The notes: generated by a model from the letters alone, not told the origin. DNA of 64,000 nucleotides from Platycnemis pennipes (GCA_933228895.1 OW121854.1:51688609-51752608); one strand, 5' to 3'. Shown: positions 1-12,150, counted from the stretch's first letter. Translations and numbers: made by a program.

Positions 1-640
1 GGATAAAGGAAGTGGGCGGGTTGGGCTCATGAAGGATGAAATGGCCGATGTGTGGAATAACCGCCCACTTTGTCTTTTAGGCCCTTCTCCAGAATGCCCA
101 AAAGCACAGCAAAGTATTAATAATCTTTTGTCTGAGGGGGAGAATTTTCTCTTCTCCTTCCTGCCTTGTTTGTTCTTTAAGAGGGGATGCACGTCTGGAA
201 GACTCTCGCTCCCCATTCTTCACTCCCTCCCTTCCTCCCTCTCTCCTTTTATTCTTCCTCCACTCTCTTACTCTTGGAGGACGCCCCTTCTCCTCCTCTC
301 TTTGACCTCCCTCTCCCTATTCTCCCTCGGCTCGACGATCCGCAGCGGGGCTAAGGCGCTTTGCACGGCCGCGGAGGCTCAATATTAATCCAGAGATGCT
401 TCCGAGGCAGAACACGATGATATTTTCCCCCGAGTGCAGTTATAATTAGCTGTGACGGCAAACTTTATCGTCGTCGATGGGCAGGGAGGCATTTGAGGGC
501 GGGGAAAAAGACCATGGTGCACGAAACGGTGGGGCTTGTGTTGGGATCCCGCGGACCGGGACTTTTTCCTCGAGCGCTATCTGGAAAATGGACCCCGCCA
601 GGAGAGCTTGAGGTTGGAGAATGAAAAAAATTAAAAACTG
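1..640. other. Pyrimidine-rich and CpG-containing left edge, no recognised gene
   Basis: The first 330 bases are strongly pyrimidine-rich on the plus strand, mostly CTCC and TTCC runs between 200 and 330. From about 325 to 600 the sequence becomes richer in G+C and CpG (CGGCTCGACGATCCGC near 329, CCCGCGGACCGGG near 548). A 119-residue open frame over 29-388 is made largely of Ser, Leu and Pro from the CT-rich tract and matches no family I know. The block could be a promoter-proximal or untranslated region, but nothing here proves that. Confidence 0.4.
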
Positions 641-1549
641 AATGGAAACATGAAAAAATGATAAATGCGTGGAGAGGATGATAGGACGCTCACAAGGACT
701 GCTCGGCGTCTTGTATCATACCTCCGGGCTATAATCAAAAGGCTGTTTCGTACGGAAAAATCGTCCGACGTAACCTCCTAACCTGCAATCCTAGAAACGA
801 GAAAACTTTAGGAAATTAGTTTGCTGGATTGAGTTCTGGTAAAAAGGGATGAATAGGGTAAGTTTTTAGCAGAGCAATGCGGAACGCTTTATGTCACCGG
901 TAAAAGGATGAGTGAATACCTTGAATGCAGTGAGTAATTAATTTTTCCCTTTGCGCTGCGTGTTTGATCCGCACAAACAATTAAATTATTATTTATCTCA
1001 AAGGCGTAGTCGAATCCGAATTGATATTTACGGGGCTAACTTCTAGTTGCCTGATAATGCACACGCTTATTCTACCTCAAGCTGAGATAGTTATCGAGCG
1101 TTCGGACTCGTTCAAAAGAAAAGCATCGAATACATTTTGAAACATGAAAATCTAAAAATTACCTTTTATTTGGAGTTGAATTTAGAACATACATTACCTA
1201 ATTATAAGTTGGAAGTCATCACACAGCATATTCACACACAATCTAATTCAGATACATTTTAATAATATATATGCAGTTAAACTCTTAAAGGCTCCTTTTT
1301 AAACAGATTTTAAATCATATACCCCTACAAGTATGTTTGTGAGTAGTACATTGGATTTTGATTTTGATGTTTTACAGAATTAAATATTTAACTTGTCAAT
1401 ATATTCGTAACATGTGCCCATTTACATCATGGATTGAGAAGTTAGCCAAATTTACCTCTAGTAAGTGTTTGGAACTTTTTGGCTCTTTCATTTTGACTAA
1501 AATGACCATACTACACTTGCAGAGCATACAAAACGGCATAGCTCGTATT
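641..1549. other. AT-rich spacer, nothing recognised
   Basis: No long open frame, inverted repeat or known element is visible. The short frame at 1358-1591 runs into the tail of the neighbouring retrotransposon and is not credible as a gene. Confidence 0.5.
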
Positions 1550-1557
1550 GATGCTCT

Positions 1558-2199
1558 CATCATCATCATTAGTCATCAATCCTCAGATTAGTTTGACGCA
1601 GCTCTCCACTGTGTACCTCTAACTATCTCTTCATATTTACGTATTTATTCTCTTTCACATCCTTCATCATTTGTTCCATATATCTCACTTGAGGCCTATC
1701 TTTGCCATTCTTTCCATTCACGTGTCCCTCAACGATTGCCTTCATCAGGCCATCGGTTCTTAAGCTATGGCCGATTAAGTTATCCCGTATTCTTCTTAGA
1801 GTTTTCAGCAGGCTTCTCTTTTCTCCCACTCTTCTTAAGACTTCTTCGTTTGTCACTCGGTCGATCCATTTTATCTTCATCATTCTTCTGTAGCATCACA
1901 TTTCGAATGCTTTCACCCTTTTCTTCTCCGCTGCTGTCATTGTCCATGCCTCACTGCCGTAAAGAAACATGTACCAGATGTACGTCTTGATGTTTCCTTA
2001 CTTCTACGCTTGTATTTCCAGATGTAAGTAGGTTCTTCTTTCGATAGAATGCCCTCTTTGCCTGGGCTATTCTACTGACTAATTCTTTCTTGCTTCGTCC
2101 ATCGTTGGTTACTCGGCTTCCCAGGTAGCAGAACTCTTTCACCTCTTCCAGTGAAAAAGGTGTAGGTGCTCTAATGTTGTCGTTATTTTAAGCGAAATC
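1558..2199 (-). mobile_element. 5'-truncated RTE-like non-LTR retrotransposon, copy 1
   Basis: Read on the minus strand this encodes the C-terminal part of an endonuclease/reverse transcriptase polyprotein. The conserved order is visible: FCYLGSRVTNDGRSKKE, then RIAQAKRAFYRKKNLLTS (2142 to about 1990), then WIDRVTNEEVLRRVGEKRSL and the LIGH-type segment ending in RYMEQMMKDVKE (1883 to 1623). The two halves lie in different frames, so the copy is dead. The 3' end is a short untranslated stretch plus a TGATGATGATG-type tail, seen on the plus strand as CATCATCATCATT at 1558. The upstream polymerase and endonuclease domains are missing, as in 5'-truncated insertions. The octamer GATGCTCT lies just before the tail (1550-1557) and at 2200-2207, and could be a short target-site duplication. 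The clade (RTE-like) is inferred from the short 3' UTR and microsatellite tail. Confidence 0.85.
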
Positions 2200-2228
2200 G
2201 ATGCTCTAATGCTGTCATTATTTTAAGC
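2167..2228. repeat. Two-copy 35 bp tandem repeat
   Basis: TGCTCTAATG(T/C)TGTC(G/A)TTATTTTAAGC begins at 2167 and again at 2202, a period of 35 bp. The second copy is 27 bp long and there are two substitutions. It sits at the 5' truncation point of the adjacent retrotransposon copy. Confidence 0.8.
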
Positions 2229-2241
2229 CAAAAATAAGATC

Positions 2242-2257
2242 TCTTAAGCGCTTAAGA
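2242..2257. repeat. 16 bp perfect palindrome
   Basis: TCTTAAGCGCTTAAGA is its own reverse complement. No function can be assigned. Confidence 0.7.
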
Positions 2258-2975
2258 TCAGATTGGCCTAAGCGATAAAAGAAGGATTTTTTGGCGATAA
2301 AAGTTTTAAAAAGTAGTGATTAGCTGGGAAAGTAAAATAGGAAATTGTTACAGCGAAGAAGAAAAAGCCTGGGTAAGTGGATGGGTTTGATGCATTGACA
2401 TAATAGCGAATATTCGAAACTTGTGACAAAAGGAAGAATATCAGGTTAAAGTACTAGGAAAACGGCGAAAATGAGAAATATCATCAGACTGAGAGAGAGA
2501 ATATGGAAATTGATCGAGCTGAGAAATAGTGTATCTGGAGAGTGTTTACCAATGAAGACTTAACGTAGAGTAGGGGAATGCGTTCATGTTCACTAGTTCC
2601 ATGATTGATGAGTATCAGCTCAATACAGAGTCAGTGTCTTGCTGTGAGACTATTGAATGCATTTATACAGGGTAGTTTCCTATTATTTTTTATGGTCTTT
2701 ATAGTAATTTTATAACCTCTGGGGTACTTATATTAAGCCGTTCGATTTTAATAAGTGTATTTTCTACCGAAAATGAAAAACATCAACGGCGCGAAAACGC
2801 GACGGCAAACTATTTCATGCCGGTAAATCAGACTTTTGCTGTAACACTCTTTCTTCTACCTGCCACTAGGTGGTTCTGCCAATTCTTCCAAGCCAGAGTC
2901 CTCTGGATTGCCAAATAATAACTATGAAGTGATTAGTGTTGAGAATGCCATCTAGAGGGCTCTGTTCCAAGCTAG
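2258..2975. other. AT-rich spacer, nothing recognised
   Basis: No open frame above background and no known repeat is visible. The stretch 2860-2980 has several short variants of AAGC(C/T)AGAG, which may belong with the nested palindrome that follows. Confidence 0.45.
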
Positions 2976-2980
2976 AGGCT

Positions 2981-3065
2981 AAAGCTCTGTATTTAGAGTA
3001 TCTAAGAGTATATTTATCTAAATACAGAGCTTTACTAGAGGCACTGTACTGGGCACAGTGCCTCT
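2981..3065. repeat. Two adjacent inverted repeats
   Basis: AAAGCTCTGTATTTAGA at 2981-2997 is inverted perfectly at 3017-3033 with a 19 nt spacer. Next to it, AGAGGCACTGT at 3037-3047 is inverted at 3055-3065 with a 7 nt loop. Both would fold as stable hairpins. They lie inside a spurious 65-residue frame. Confidence 0.8.
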
Positions 3066-3686
3066 ATTCAGAGCAGACAGTGCACTCCGTTAAAGATTAT
3101 TATCTAGTATCTGAGGTATATGTATTCAGTTAATTTATTATGATCAACTTTTGTTTATTTATCTAAAATTATTTATGCAGTGGATTCATTTAAAAACAGT
3201 TAGTATTTATTTTACTTAGCATATTGTGAAGTTCTCCCATCGTCGCGCGAACTTCATGCCATGCTTCGCAGTAGGAGAGGACTACGAGCAGGATGTCCTG
3301 GGGGCCTATATAACGACCATTAATATCATTAATCGGAGGAGACGTTTCGAACTTAAATAGTTTTCACAGGCTATTATTAATACATAATCACTAGAGCTGA
3401 GGGGCTTGGAAATACAATGGTAAGATCAGGAGACGAATATTCCCTATGCCTCGCAACGTAAACTGTTACGTCAGCAAGAAGGCAGGCAACCCCACCATTT
3501 CTGAACTTTTTCAAATGTTCTTGAAATTAATATTTAATAAAATTGGATTTCTCTATCAAAATTTTTGCGTAAGATGAATCCATATTAGGTAGGGTACGAC
3601 TCGAAACCAATTAATTCATTTTTCTTTGATGAAGGAAACTTCTCTATTTTGATCCTCGTCGCTCTACTCTGCTTCGAAGATGGCCC
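3066..3686. other. Spacer, nothing recognised
   Basis: No supported gene or known repeat is visible. A GC-richer patch at 3235-3310 does not open a frame. Confidence 0.45.
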
Positions 3687-4005
3687 TGGGGGGCTGTGTT
3701 TGAAACCGTCGGCATTATCTCGAACAGGTAACCAAGGAGTCACGTGCTACAAACAAGAATGGTTCGCAAATGTTGGTGTATTTGAATCGTTCATTACAAT
3801 CTAACTCATTGAATTCACTTGAGTTATTCTCATCCGGGGACTCTACGCTCGAGACGGATGGCAAAAACTCGTATGCAAACCATGAGTGAGATTGTTAAGA
3901 GAAATCAAAACACGCCAATATTTGCAAAACCATTCTTGTTTGTAGCACGTGACTGCTTGGTTATCTATTCGAGATAATCCCGACAGTTTCAAACACAACC
4001 CCTGT
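3687..4005. mobile_element. Fold-back (long inverted repeat) MITE, about 319 bp
   Basis: Almost the whole segment is an imperfect palindrome centred near 3846. The outer arms match over about 90 bp with few differences: GTGTTTGAAACCGTCGG and GTCACGTGCTACAAACAAG on the left recur inverted around 3915-3995. The inner arms match more loosely (ACAATCTAACTCATTG against ACAATCTCACTCATGG). The outermost bases read C(T/A)GGGG, which recalls hAT-type ends, but I could not find a convincing 8 bp target duplication in the flanks. There is no coding capacity, so this is a non-autonomous DNA element or a fold-back element. Confidence 0.8.
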
Positions 4006-4009
4006 GGAA

Positions 4010-4450
4010 TCCTCTCTCAGATTTCATACTGTCCACCCCTTTCCATAGGGGTCTAGTAAGAAGTTTCCCCATAATCCCCCGCTGAGGCCTACTAATTTTT
4101 GAGCCAGTGGCGTGCTTACTTCCCTCGGTCAGTCCTTGCTTCTCCTTGCTCAGCAAAACTCTGCGATCTCTACTCTTCCCTTCAACCGTCTCACGGAGCT
4201 TCCCATTCTCCCCTGACAACTGCCAGGCCCCACATCTTCCAAGACGCTTGGAGTTTTTTTTCAGTCCCTCTAACCCCTCTTTAATATTTTTATTCAAGTC
4301 ACTCTCTTTGTTTATCTCTCTTCGTTAGCTTAAGCTCGTCTTTCCAACCGTTTTTCATCTTTTATATTTCGCACTCTCTTTCATCTCTTCAGTTCTGCTC
4401 CTTTTTTTTCACAAATTTTTATCAAGCATCTCCCTCTCACTTCCGTCTAC
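4010..4450. other. Pyrimidine-rich block
   Basis: The plus strand is dominated by C and T from about 4010 to 4450, including TTTTTTTTCA runs. The open frames on both strands here (4099-4328 plus, 3989-4297 minus) are explained by base composition and by overlap with the preceding fold-back element. No protein family is recognised. Confidence 0.5.
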
Positions 4451-5305
4451 CTGCTCAATGACGTTATGGGGTGATGGGGTGACTTCAAAAAGATCTTGAA
4501 ACCTGACCCGCGTCTGAAATTGCCGCCACGGTTTATTACCAGGGGTTGTTGGCCTCATTTATTATATTATAATCATCGGTTATACACCTTTTAAGTTGAA
4601 GTTACATTGTCATTAAATTATTTCCACGACTTTTGTCATATGAAGTCCATATTTAATTCCTTTATACTTCCCATCTGTCATCATTCTATGCAAGCTATCG
4701 TTATCTTCCATGTGCTCCATTTGCAAAACATTCTTCACTCTACCAGGACGTTCAAAACGCTCCATCCCATTAATTTGTTTCTCTCTTCCCAAGAATAATG
4801 TGGGTTATTTTCGATTTGCCAGTTTTCTACCAGTTAGAATACGTGTTGATGGTGTCCCAGCTCAATTCGAATTTCATCTATCTCTTGGCCCCACTCCTAT
4901 GGCTATTTCTATCTCCAAAACTCATATTTCCCACCTCTCGTCGTACTGTCTATACTATCTTTTATTTTTCTTCCTTCTCCTCGCCTATCTAGCTTTTACC
5001 CTCAGTATTCCATTGTTCATAAGTGCCTTTTCCATCCATCTACTCTGTCTCTTCATTATTTCTGACACCAATCTTTTTTCCTCTCTAGCCATATCCAAGT
5101 CATATTCATTCATTCACCTTTTCGTCCATCTTATTTTCTCCATTCTCCTCCATACCAACATTTATAGCACTTCAAATCTTTACATTCTATATTTCCCTAT
5201 AGTCGTTGTGTCTCATACAGGGCTCAGAGTTATATACAAATACACGGTCCTAACGAAGATCTTCATTTACATTGTACTCGGTCTCGTGCTCTTCATTTAC
5301 ATTGT
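4451..5305. other. Pyrimidine-skewed spacer with a spurious 234-residue frame
   Basis: A plus-strand frame at 4710-5414 is open mainly because the strand is T/C-rich and so encodes Ser, Phe, Leu and Ile. It runs straight into the tRNA-like SINE at 5308, which is not how a host gene would end. No domain is recognised. Confidence 0.5.
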
Positions 5306-5307
5306 AG

Positions 5308-5470
5308 CCGGTCTCGGTGGCGGCGGGGTTAAGTCCTCGCCTGCCATTCCGAAGGTCGCGGGTTCGAGTCCCGCCTGGGTAAAACTCAACTGTCCAGGGC
5401 ATGGGTGTTTTTAAATGTGTTGTCCACATATATTACAATGATCGTTATTGGGGGCACCTGTGATCATTAC
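5308..5470 (+). mobile_element. tRNA-derived SINE-like element
   Basis: A tRNA-like head is visible. An A-box-like GGTGGCGGCGG lies near 5315. A perfect RNA polymerase III B box, GGTTCGAGTCC, is at 5361-5371, inside the complementary stem GCGGG...CCCGC. The GGTTAAGTCCTCGCCTGCC segment looks like a D-arm to anticodon-arm region. It is not a functional tRNA: the acceptor stem does not close and an unrelated body follows (about 5380-5470, ending in an ATTATTATTATT tract). Confidence 0.7.
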
Positions 5471-7729
5471 GGAAATTATTATTATTACTTGTGTACTTGC
5501 TTTCATGCTCGAATAGTGGTTAACTTCAATATTGATTTAGGTTAACGGGCATTGTCTCGATGAGTAGCATGGATTTATCGAGTGAATTTTGCGTATTTTG
5601 TGAAGTATAAGTTGCTTTTCAAAACTGACACTGGAAGTGAGGCTAGAAAAAGGCAAATCGAAGCCATTGACTGAATGTTTCCTCTTCGGTTTCTCTCCCA
5701 TGGTTTTTAAGATTATACCGTCCATAGTATGGAAAGAAATAATCACGTATTTATGCTCAATCGAATCCTTCAGAAACCTCTTGAAAAATACTATTTGTAA
5801 TATGTACGTTCCATGGACGTGTATGTTTTCTGGTGTGGTTCAAGAAAATATTATACCCAGTGGATTAAATGACCAAATTGTATAATAGCCATGAGTAATA
5901 GTAAATGTCTCGTGATTTCCTACGAGTACCGCCTCATGAATCGGAATAATGCTGAAAAAATCTCAGAATTCTCTTTTTCTATGTACGTTGCTATAGCCCT
6001 TTCGTTCTTCCAGTTCTGCGTGAATTATGATAAAGTCATCATACTCTACCGAGTATAAAGGTAATTAATGCCCATCATTTGTTGCGATGTATCAACCAGT
6101 GAGTAGCCCAGTGGATATTGCGTCGTACACTCCTCTTTCAGCTTTAAGAAGCCTATAGCATCCAAAAACGGGACAAATCAATAAACAACAAAAATGCCAT
6201 GGTCAGAATTTTTCCAATACTGCCAGAACTTTTGGTATTCGCTGTTTTATATTTCCTCAATATCCCCGGGTTATCTCTATTTTTTAAGGTACCCATCATT
6301 CGTTTTTCCCTACACCGTCCCTCAATCTTCCATCTCCTTTCGGGTTCTGTGCTTTTTTTCAATTCCCACTTTTTCCAGTTTTTTTTTAATCTTCTACTTA
6401 ATCAACTTCCCAGAATTTTAACCTTTACAGCATCTCCTCATCATCACCCATCTGTCCCATTCAAAAATTTTCAACCAACTTCCTATTATCGCACAATATC
6501 TGGAACTTTTATGTTTTTTTTCCAGTGAAATCTGATGATGTTCACCTTTTATGGCTACAGTAAGATGTCCTAAGACGCCAATTATCTTTTTTCAGACATG
6601 AATGCTTCTTACCCTCACCACATTTCACTTCGCCTTAAATCTTTGTTGTTTTTAACCCCGTACCATTCCTCTCCTATCAGTCTCTTTTGATTTTCCTTTA
6701 TTAATTCCTTTCTCTTGAAGTATATGTCCTTGACGAGAAGCCTGTTTACATGATAGGCATCTAATACCCATTTACATCAGCAGTGAATTTTTTTACGCTC
6801 CTGCTGTTCATTTTATGCTTCCAATAAACTAGATTATCTGGCCGTGGCATATTTGAAATTTACTTTGGCCCATGATAATGCGGTAGAGAGATAATTCTTG
6901 TGTTGTGGATAAACTATCGGCTTCATATCTCGAGATTTTGGGTTTCTATCTTGGCAGAATCAAATCAGATTTTCAGAATTCTGATTCATGTCTATGTTTT
7001 AGGGGCGAAAATTTTCCTGCGAAAACTGGAAACGGCTTATGCTCAAAAAGGTTGGGACTGTCCATTCACCAATTTTAGTTGAAATCTGAGATGGTGAAGA
7101 TCGGCCTATTTGTTGATTTAAAATGGAATGACTCGAATACTTTTCCCAAATTGAATTTTGCGTAGAGAACAATAAGAGTAGCAATCCGTCCCTCGAATTG
7201 GTTTAGTAAACCATGAACTACTTCGCGTCATTTGTTTGAAGCAGGCAAATTTTAATACCGGGCTTCTCTATACCATACCGCGCTACCAAAACATTTATCA
7301 TAATCCCTACTACTCACCTATCACATTTGGCTCCTATAACTTAACTCAAGAGTTCCCAGCATGTTTTGGCTCGCGGTCCAAATCACTGCCTCCTAAACCT
7401 TTCACGGGCCGTATGGATCTTATAACTCACCTAACCTGGTAACCAAACGGGTATTATGGGCACCCACTTGATGATCACGTTTAAAAAAATCTGATCACTC
7501 AAGTGATAACGGACAATTGTATGTTCTTTAATGTAGTCATTTTAAGAAGATTTACTCCAATCTTTTCTTCTAGGTCTTTTCATCTACTCGAACATTTATG
7601 TGTCTCAACTATCTGTAGATACACAATAATCGAGTTCGTACTTCCGTTTTCAAATTCTCCTTGGATTTAAATGCAAATTCAGCCAACTGATTATGGCTGG
7701 ATTCAAACACAACAGAGAGGGGAACGTGT
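5471..7729. other. AT-rich spacer, nothing recognised
   Basis: Several frames of 60-109 codons occur (5537-5746 minus, 6199-6528 plus, 7236-7442 plus). None shows a domain, signal sequence or codon bias that sets it apart from noise. A T-rich tract at 6220-6540 explains the longest one. Confidence 0.5.
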
Positions 7730-7730
7730 T

Positions 7731-7762
7731 GCGGCCCGCGGGCCGTAAGTGGGCACGTCTGA
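7731..7762. mobile_element. Possible hAT-type transposon end
   Basis: GCGGCCCGCGGGCCGTAAG then TGGGCACGTCTG resembles the terminal region of hAT elements that carry a CGGCCCGCGGGCCG core followed by GGGCACNNCTG. The core at 7732-7745 is a 14 bp perfect palindrome. No matching second end is visible within a few kilobases, so this would be a solo remnant. Confidence 0.35.
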
Positions 7763-10700
7763 TTTGACCAATGATTGCCAGAACCATCAATCAGCTAAGC
7801 AGAATTACTAATGGTGTGGTGTTTAAGAGCAGATTAGTGTAAGGCTTCCAACCCAAGATTCCCGGAATGAATCCTGGAAAAATTCTTTTTGCCCACATCC
7901 AAATGTGGCTACGTTTCTACGGCCTGCGAAACGCTTTAGTAAATGGTTTTCGAATGAAGATTGAATACCTAAATACCACTGCTTCTATACCAAAGTGAAT
8001 GTCAAATTATTTCTCTATCAAGCATATTTTTATTAGTTATTTTTGGATTTTATTTGAAGCTAATTTGAACTTCTAAAAAATTATATTCTCCCAGAGGAAT
8101 TGCGCAACGGAGAGGTTTCCTCATTCCAATTATGTTCTCGTGTTGAATAAACAAAGCTGATATATTATTAAGTTCATTAGAGAGCTTTTCGTAGAACTTG
8201 TCGATCCCTAAAATGCTCCACTCAAGAGAAAGGTCCACAATGCTTACAAGAGAATATTTAAAGAATAGCTCTTTCATTATCGGGTAATTTAATAAATGGA
8301 CCAAATAAATGGTTCGTGGAAAACACCTGGATATAGTGATAAATAGAGAGAATTTCAGAGAATAATCCATCGGACTAGTTTCAGTCGTAAGTAAACCGCA
8401 TGTTAATTGTTGCATTCACTGATTGAACATCGTTGAATTTAATAATTGACATGCGGCAACAATTTATCTAGTTATTCCAGAATTATTCCGGGGTTTTTGT
8501 ACGTTTTTTTAAACCTATTGTACGCTACGTTTTTTGTGTGAAGTGCAATGCGTCGTTATTTCAGGTCATTAATCGTGAGTTATTTAAAAACTGTATGTAT
8601 TATAATGGGATAGAAATATTAGATCTTACTAATGGAATTGTAAATTACTTGATACATTTTTCTTATGTACTCTATGCAATCCTATAATTTTCACGTAGTA
8701 CTTAGGATAAATTTGTGTACACAATGCCATAGAATGAGGTCACTTCTGAGATAGTGTTCTTTATCTGCGATGTCGACACATCCGCACCGTTTGAAATTGT
8801 ATCCTATCATGAGAGCTCGGTAAAGCTGGTAAGGTGCTCAAATAAAAGCAATTATATGGACCTCTGTTAACTCCTAGGGTTTTGTTTGTTCATCAACCTT
8901 TTGTCTTTTTCCGCAGGGTTGACTACGTTGGTCCAATATACTGAGGATTGTAGGATTTCCCAAGAAATAACTCATGGTTTGAAGAACTTTGGAACGCTTG
9001 CATTCCTACGGCCTGGATAGTAGCTTGCCTGCATCTCAAAAACCAGGTAGGTATGTGCAGATCTGTACAGTGTACACCTGTTTGTCAATATGATGCTGGC
9101 CCTACCGAACGCGCTATGACATTTATGTCTATGTTTCTACAATTGCAAAGTTTTGCACCAAGTTAATCATTTTAAAGACGGGTTCTACATCTTTACCATA
9201 ATGTCTACGATTTATGTCGCGATAGCCAGAATGGTGTCAAACTCTTTGCCATACATAGATATATTTTAAAGTAGCGATTTATGAAAACATAACTTCGCTA
9301 CAGTGAGGAATAAAAATGGGAATAATATGTATAAAATTATATACTGGGATATTGATGAATTGGATATGTAAATGTAACCTAATGCGTGATATAATCAAGG
9401 AGTCATCATTAATACGATGTATTTGTGTACATATATTTATGATGAGTGCAATCGCTTGATTTATTTTTATTCTAAATTTACGCATTTGAGATGAAAAAAT
9501 ACATGTAAATGCGGTAGAAGGGTATATGATATGATATATTCTTTTTGACAATAAAATATGCCGAACTTGAAACTTGAAATAATTTTTTGAATTCGTGGCT
9601 AACAGAAATAAAAGAGTTATTCCACCAATTACATCATGCCAGCCACAAATTTAGAGGGAGTAATTCTATGAAAATAAAAAAGTGATACTTAATTCTTTAT
9701 TAATGCCACTGTACGAAATTAATGGTTGAACGGGGTGAGGTGGAATGATAAAATGTGGGTTTTAATATTTTGGCTATTGATCTTTTAAATTAATTGTTAA
9801 CATTTTTCAATGTTTCTCATTTTATGCAATGTGGCTAACGAGCTTACAAAGGTTTATAAATGTACGTACTTCAAAAATCGGCCTCTAGTACAAAGTGTGA
9901 TTTACTGAGGCATTTTTCCTTTAATTTGCCAGAGAAACTTTTAAAGCTTTATAACATTATTTAGATGCACCCTCATAATTTTTACTCAGTTATAGATAAA
10001 TTTTTAAAAGCTCAAAAAAGCTCTTGTGTACAAAATGAGTATTCAAACTACTCATTGCACGCTCTAATTTTCAAAATTTTTAACTTCGATGCGATGAAAT
10101 CAACTTTAAATATTGAATATGATATGTAGGGGTGATATTAACACATAAATATACTGAGAGTGATGTAGTTTGCCATTTAATGTAATAATGACACGGTTAG
10201 TGAAAACAAGGTTACCCATTCAATTATTTTCAGCATTGATCATATTAATTATTAACAGTTTTCTGGGTATATGAAAGATGGGTTTAAATTGATACACACT
10301 GCGGCATTATTTATTAATCATGGTCTCTTAATCATTAAATAATTATTGGTTATGAAAATTAATGATAATTTAAGGCTTCGGTAGCACAGCGCACGATTCT
10401 GTTCCTAAAATTATTAATATTACAACTCTTGAAATGGAAGAGACCACTAGTTCATACTACTAGGATAATTGAATACAAGTCAAGTGACTTTGATGGTGAA
10501 AGATGGTATATATTGAGTCACTCATGCTTCCTTTCAATCATGTTATGTGAACTCTTCTTATAGTAAATGTTCTTGCTTGATTTCAGGGCTGTAAATATAT
10601 GTATATACAAAATCAATGTGGAGTTGATCAGCTCCAGAACGGACACAAATGTCATAACGCTTTCACCTTGCATGCCGCGATTGGTGTAAATGTATGCATG

Positions 10701-11340
10701 GAATGCTAAATTTTGCATCGTGAAGAGGTTTCACTGCGTTATTTATGGTGAAATGACCGTTTCACCGGAATTTTATCCGGCGTCGGCATTACGAAATAAC
10801 GGCTAAGCCGGTTAATATACCTACGCTTACTTCTATTGTTGGTGAATTGCGATTCCCTGTTTCCTTGAGGCTGCGGTTACTAAATATCCTGTAAATCATG
10901 TCACCCATATTCATTGGTCGTTCATCCCATTTTAGCCCTGAAGAAGGAAAAAATATGTTTTCCTAAACGTCGGCCAAATATTTCAATTTAATAATATTCA
11001 CAAGGACCAGACTCTTGAAAAACCCATCTATATATGTAATGAAGCAATCAACGAGCAAAGTAATCTGCGTGTATTTCAGTTATCTCCTGTTATCGCAGTA
11101 GAACTCGAGTATCAATAGTTCGAAAATACCGCTATTAACATAGTGAAAACAAATGAGCGTCGTATTTCAAATTGCAATACGTCTTCTAATCAGAGTTGCC
11201 TTTGGATCAATATTTTATTATCGATTTTGGCTATGCTTCCATGTGAACCATTGAACCATATTGCTGCAAGCTAATAAAAATTTAGGGAGAGGTCCTATAT
11301 CGGCAAGCTGATTGCAGAACCAAATTTGTTCATGTTTACT
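7763..11340. other. AT-rich spacer, nothing recognised
   Basis: The longest frame is 121 codons (8050-8415 minus) and has no recognisable motif. Frames at 9279-9551 and 10518-10718 (minus) are short and AT-driven. A small palindrome (ATGAGTA...TACTCAT) lies near 10037-10060. Confidence 0.5.
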
Positions 11341-11411
11341 CTAGCAACAATACACTTGCGCAAGCTATTATCAGAAACTTTTTCAAGTTCCGCAATTGCA
11401 CTTGTAGAGCC

Positions 11412-11483
11412 GTTTACACCAGAAAATTACACTGCAAGTTGCTTGCTGCCAGTAACTTGCGCAAAAAGGTTGCCAGTGTAAAC
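11412..11483. repeat. Short inverted-repeat element with GTTTACAC ends
   Basis: GTTTACAC at 11412-11419 is inverted as GTGTAAAC at 11476-11483. The interior contains alternating CAAGTTGC and AACTTGCG motifs, and ACTTGCGCAA occurs both just upstream (near 11352) and inside. This resembles a very short non-autonomous DNA element, but no target duplication is clear. Confidence 0.45.
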
Positions 11484-11588
11484 CCACCTTGACGATATCT
11501 TCCAATAATTTGAGACCTTATATTCATTTTCATGGATGGGTTCATTTTTTTTTAAATTTCAGTTGATTCTCTAATTAGCCCGTAATAG

Positions 11589-11622
11589 TGTTTTTCTTGT
11601 ACTACTGTTTTTCTTGTACTAC
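11589..11622. repeat. 17 bp tandem duplication
   Basis: TGTTTTTCTTGTACTAC occurs twice in a row, at 11589-11605 and 11606-11622. Confidence 0.85.
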
Positions 11623-12067
11623 TGTTTTCGTCTCATCATAGTTAATGCCGTTCCCAGCCTCACTCTATCTGTGGTCGACGATGGCTGATTTATTTACGTT
11701 CTTTGGCTTTCTTATTTTACTGTTATCTTCAAGTATATGAATGTTTGGTCAGTATAATATTTTCAGCAAAAGGTTGATGGTATTTCGTACATGGAATATT
11801 GTAATTTTCAAAAAGACCTTTTAATTGATTGGATTGAAGCAATGTGTTTATTCACGTAGGTACTTACGTACTATTTTTGGGATTTTAACACCCGATGGTA
11901 AAAAAAAACCATGGATTTTTTATTGATCAGTGTATATTTTATCTATGTATTCATGTTCCATATTTGCCTTTAATTCATAATCTGTGCAGGTAAGAATGCG
12001 TCGGAATGCCGCAATGGCTCATCTAGAATTAACCCGATGGTACCAAGATATTAGTAACTAGTATCTA

Positions 12068-12150
12068 ATATTCCCAGCAAAGACTCTGATTCAGAATAGT
12101 ATGTTAATGAGCTTAGCCATCACACTCTCAATACTGGGTTAAATAAAAAT
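12068..12150. repeat. Left arm of an 83 bp long inverted repeat
   Basis: The arm contains CAGCAAAGACTCTGATTCA and AGCCATCACACTCTCAATAC. It is repeated in inverted orientation at 13864-13947 with about ten differences. The inner end carries an 18 bp tandem duplication (CTGGGTTAAATAAAAATC at 12134 and again from 12152). The pair could be the terminal repeats of a 1.9 kb non-autonomous element or two independent copies. Confidence 0.8.

Noticed and set aside
5315..5380. Functional tRNA gene
   Set aside because: The B box is perfect but the acceptor stem does not close and the anticodon arm is not convincing; a SINE head fits better.
4710..5414. 234-codon plus-strand frame with hydrophobic stretches
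   Set aside because: The strand is T/C-rich, which forces Phe/Leu/Ser/Ile codons, and the frame ends inside a SINE. No family or topology is convincing.
10930..11035. CCTGAAGAAGG...AAACGTCGGCC segment resembling sequence near Penelope-like elements
   Set aside because: Only a short motif; no reverse transcriptase or GIY-YIG coding sequence nearby supports it.
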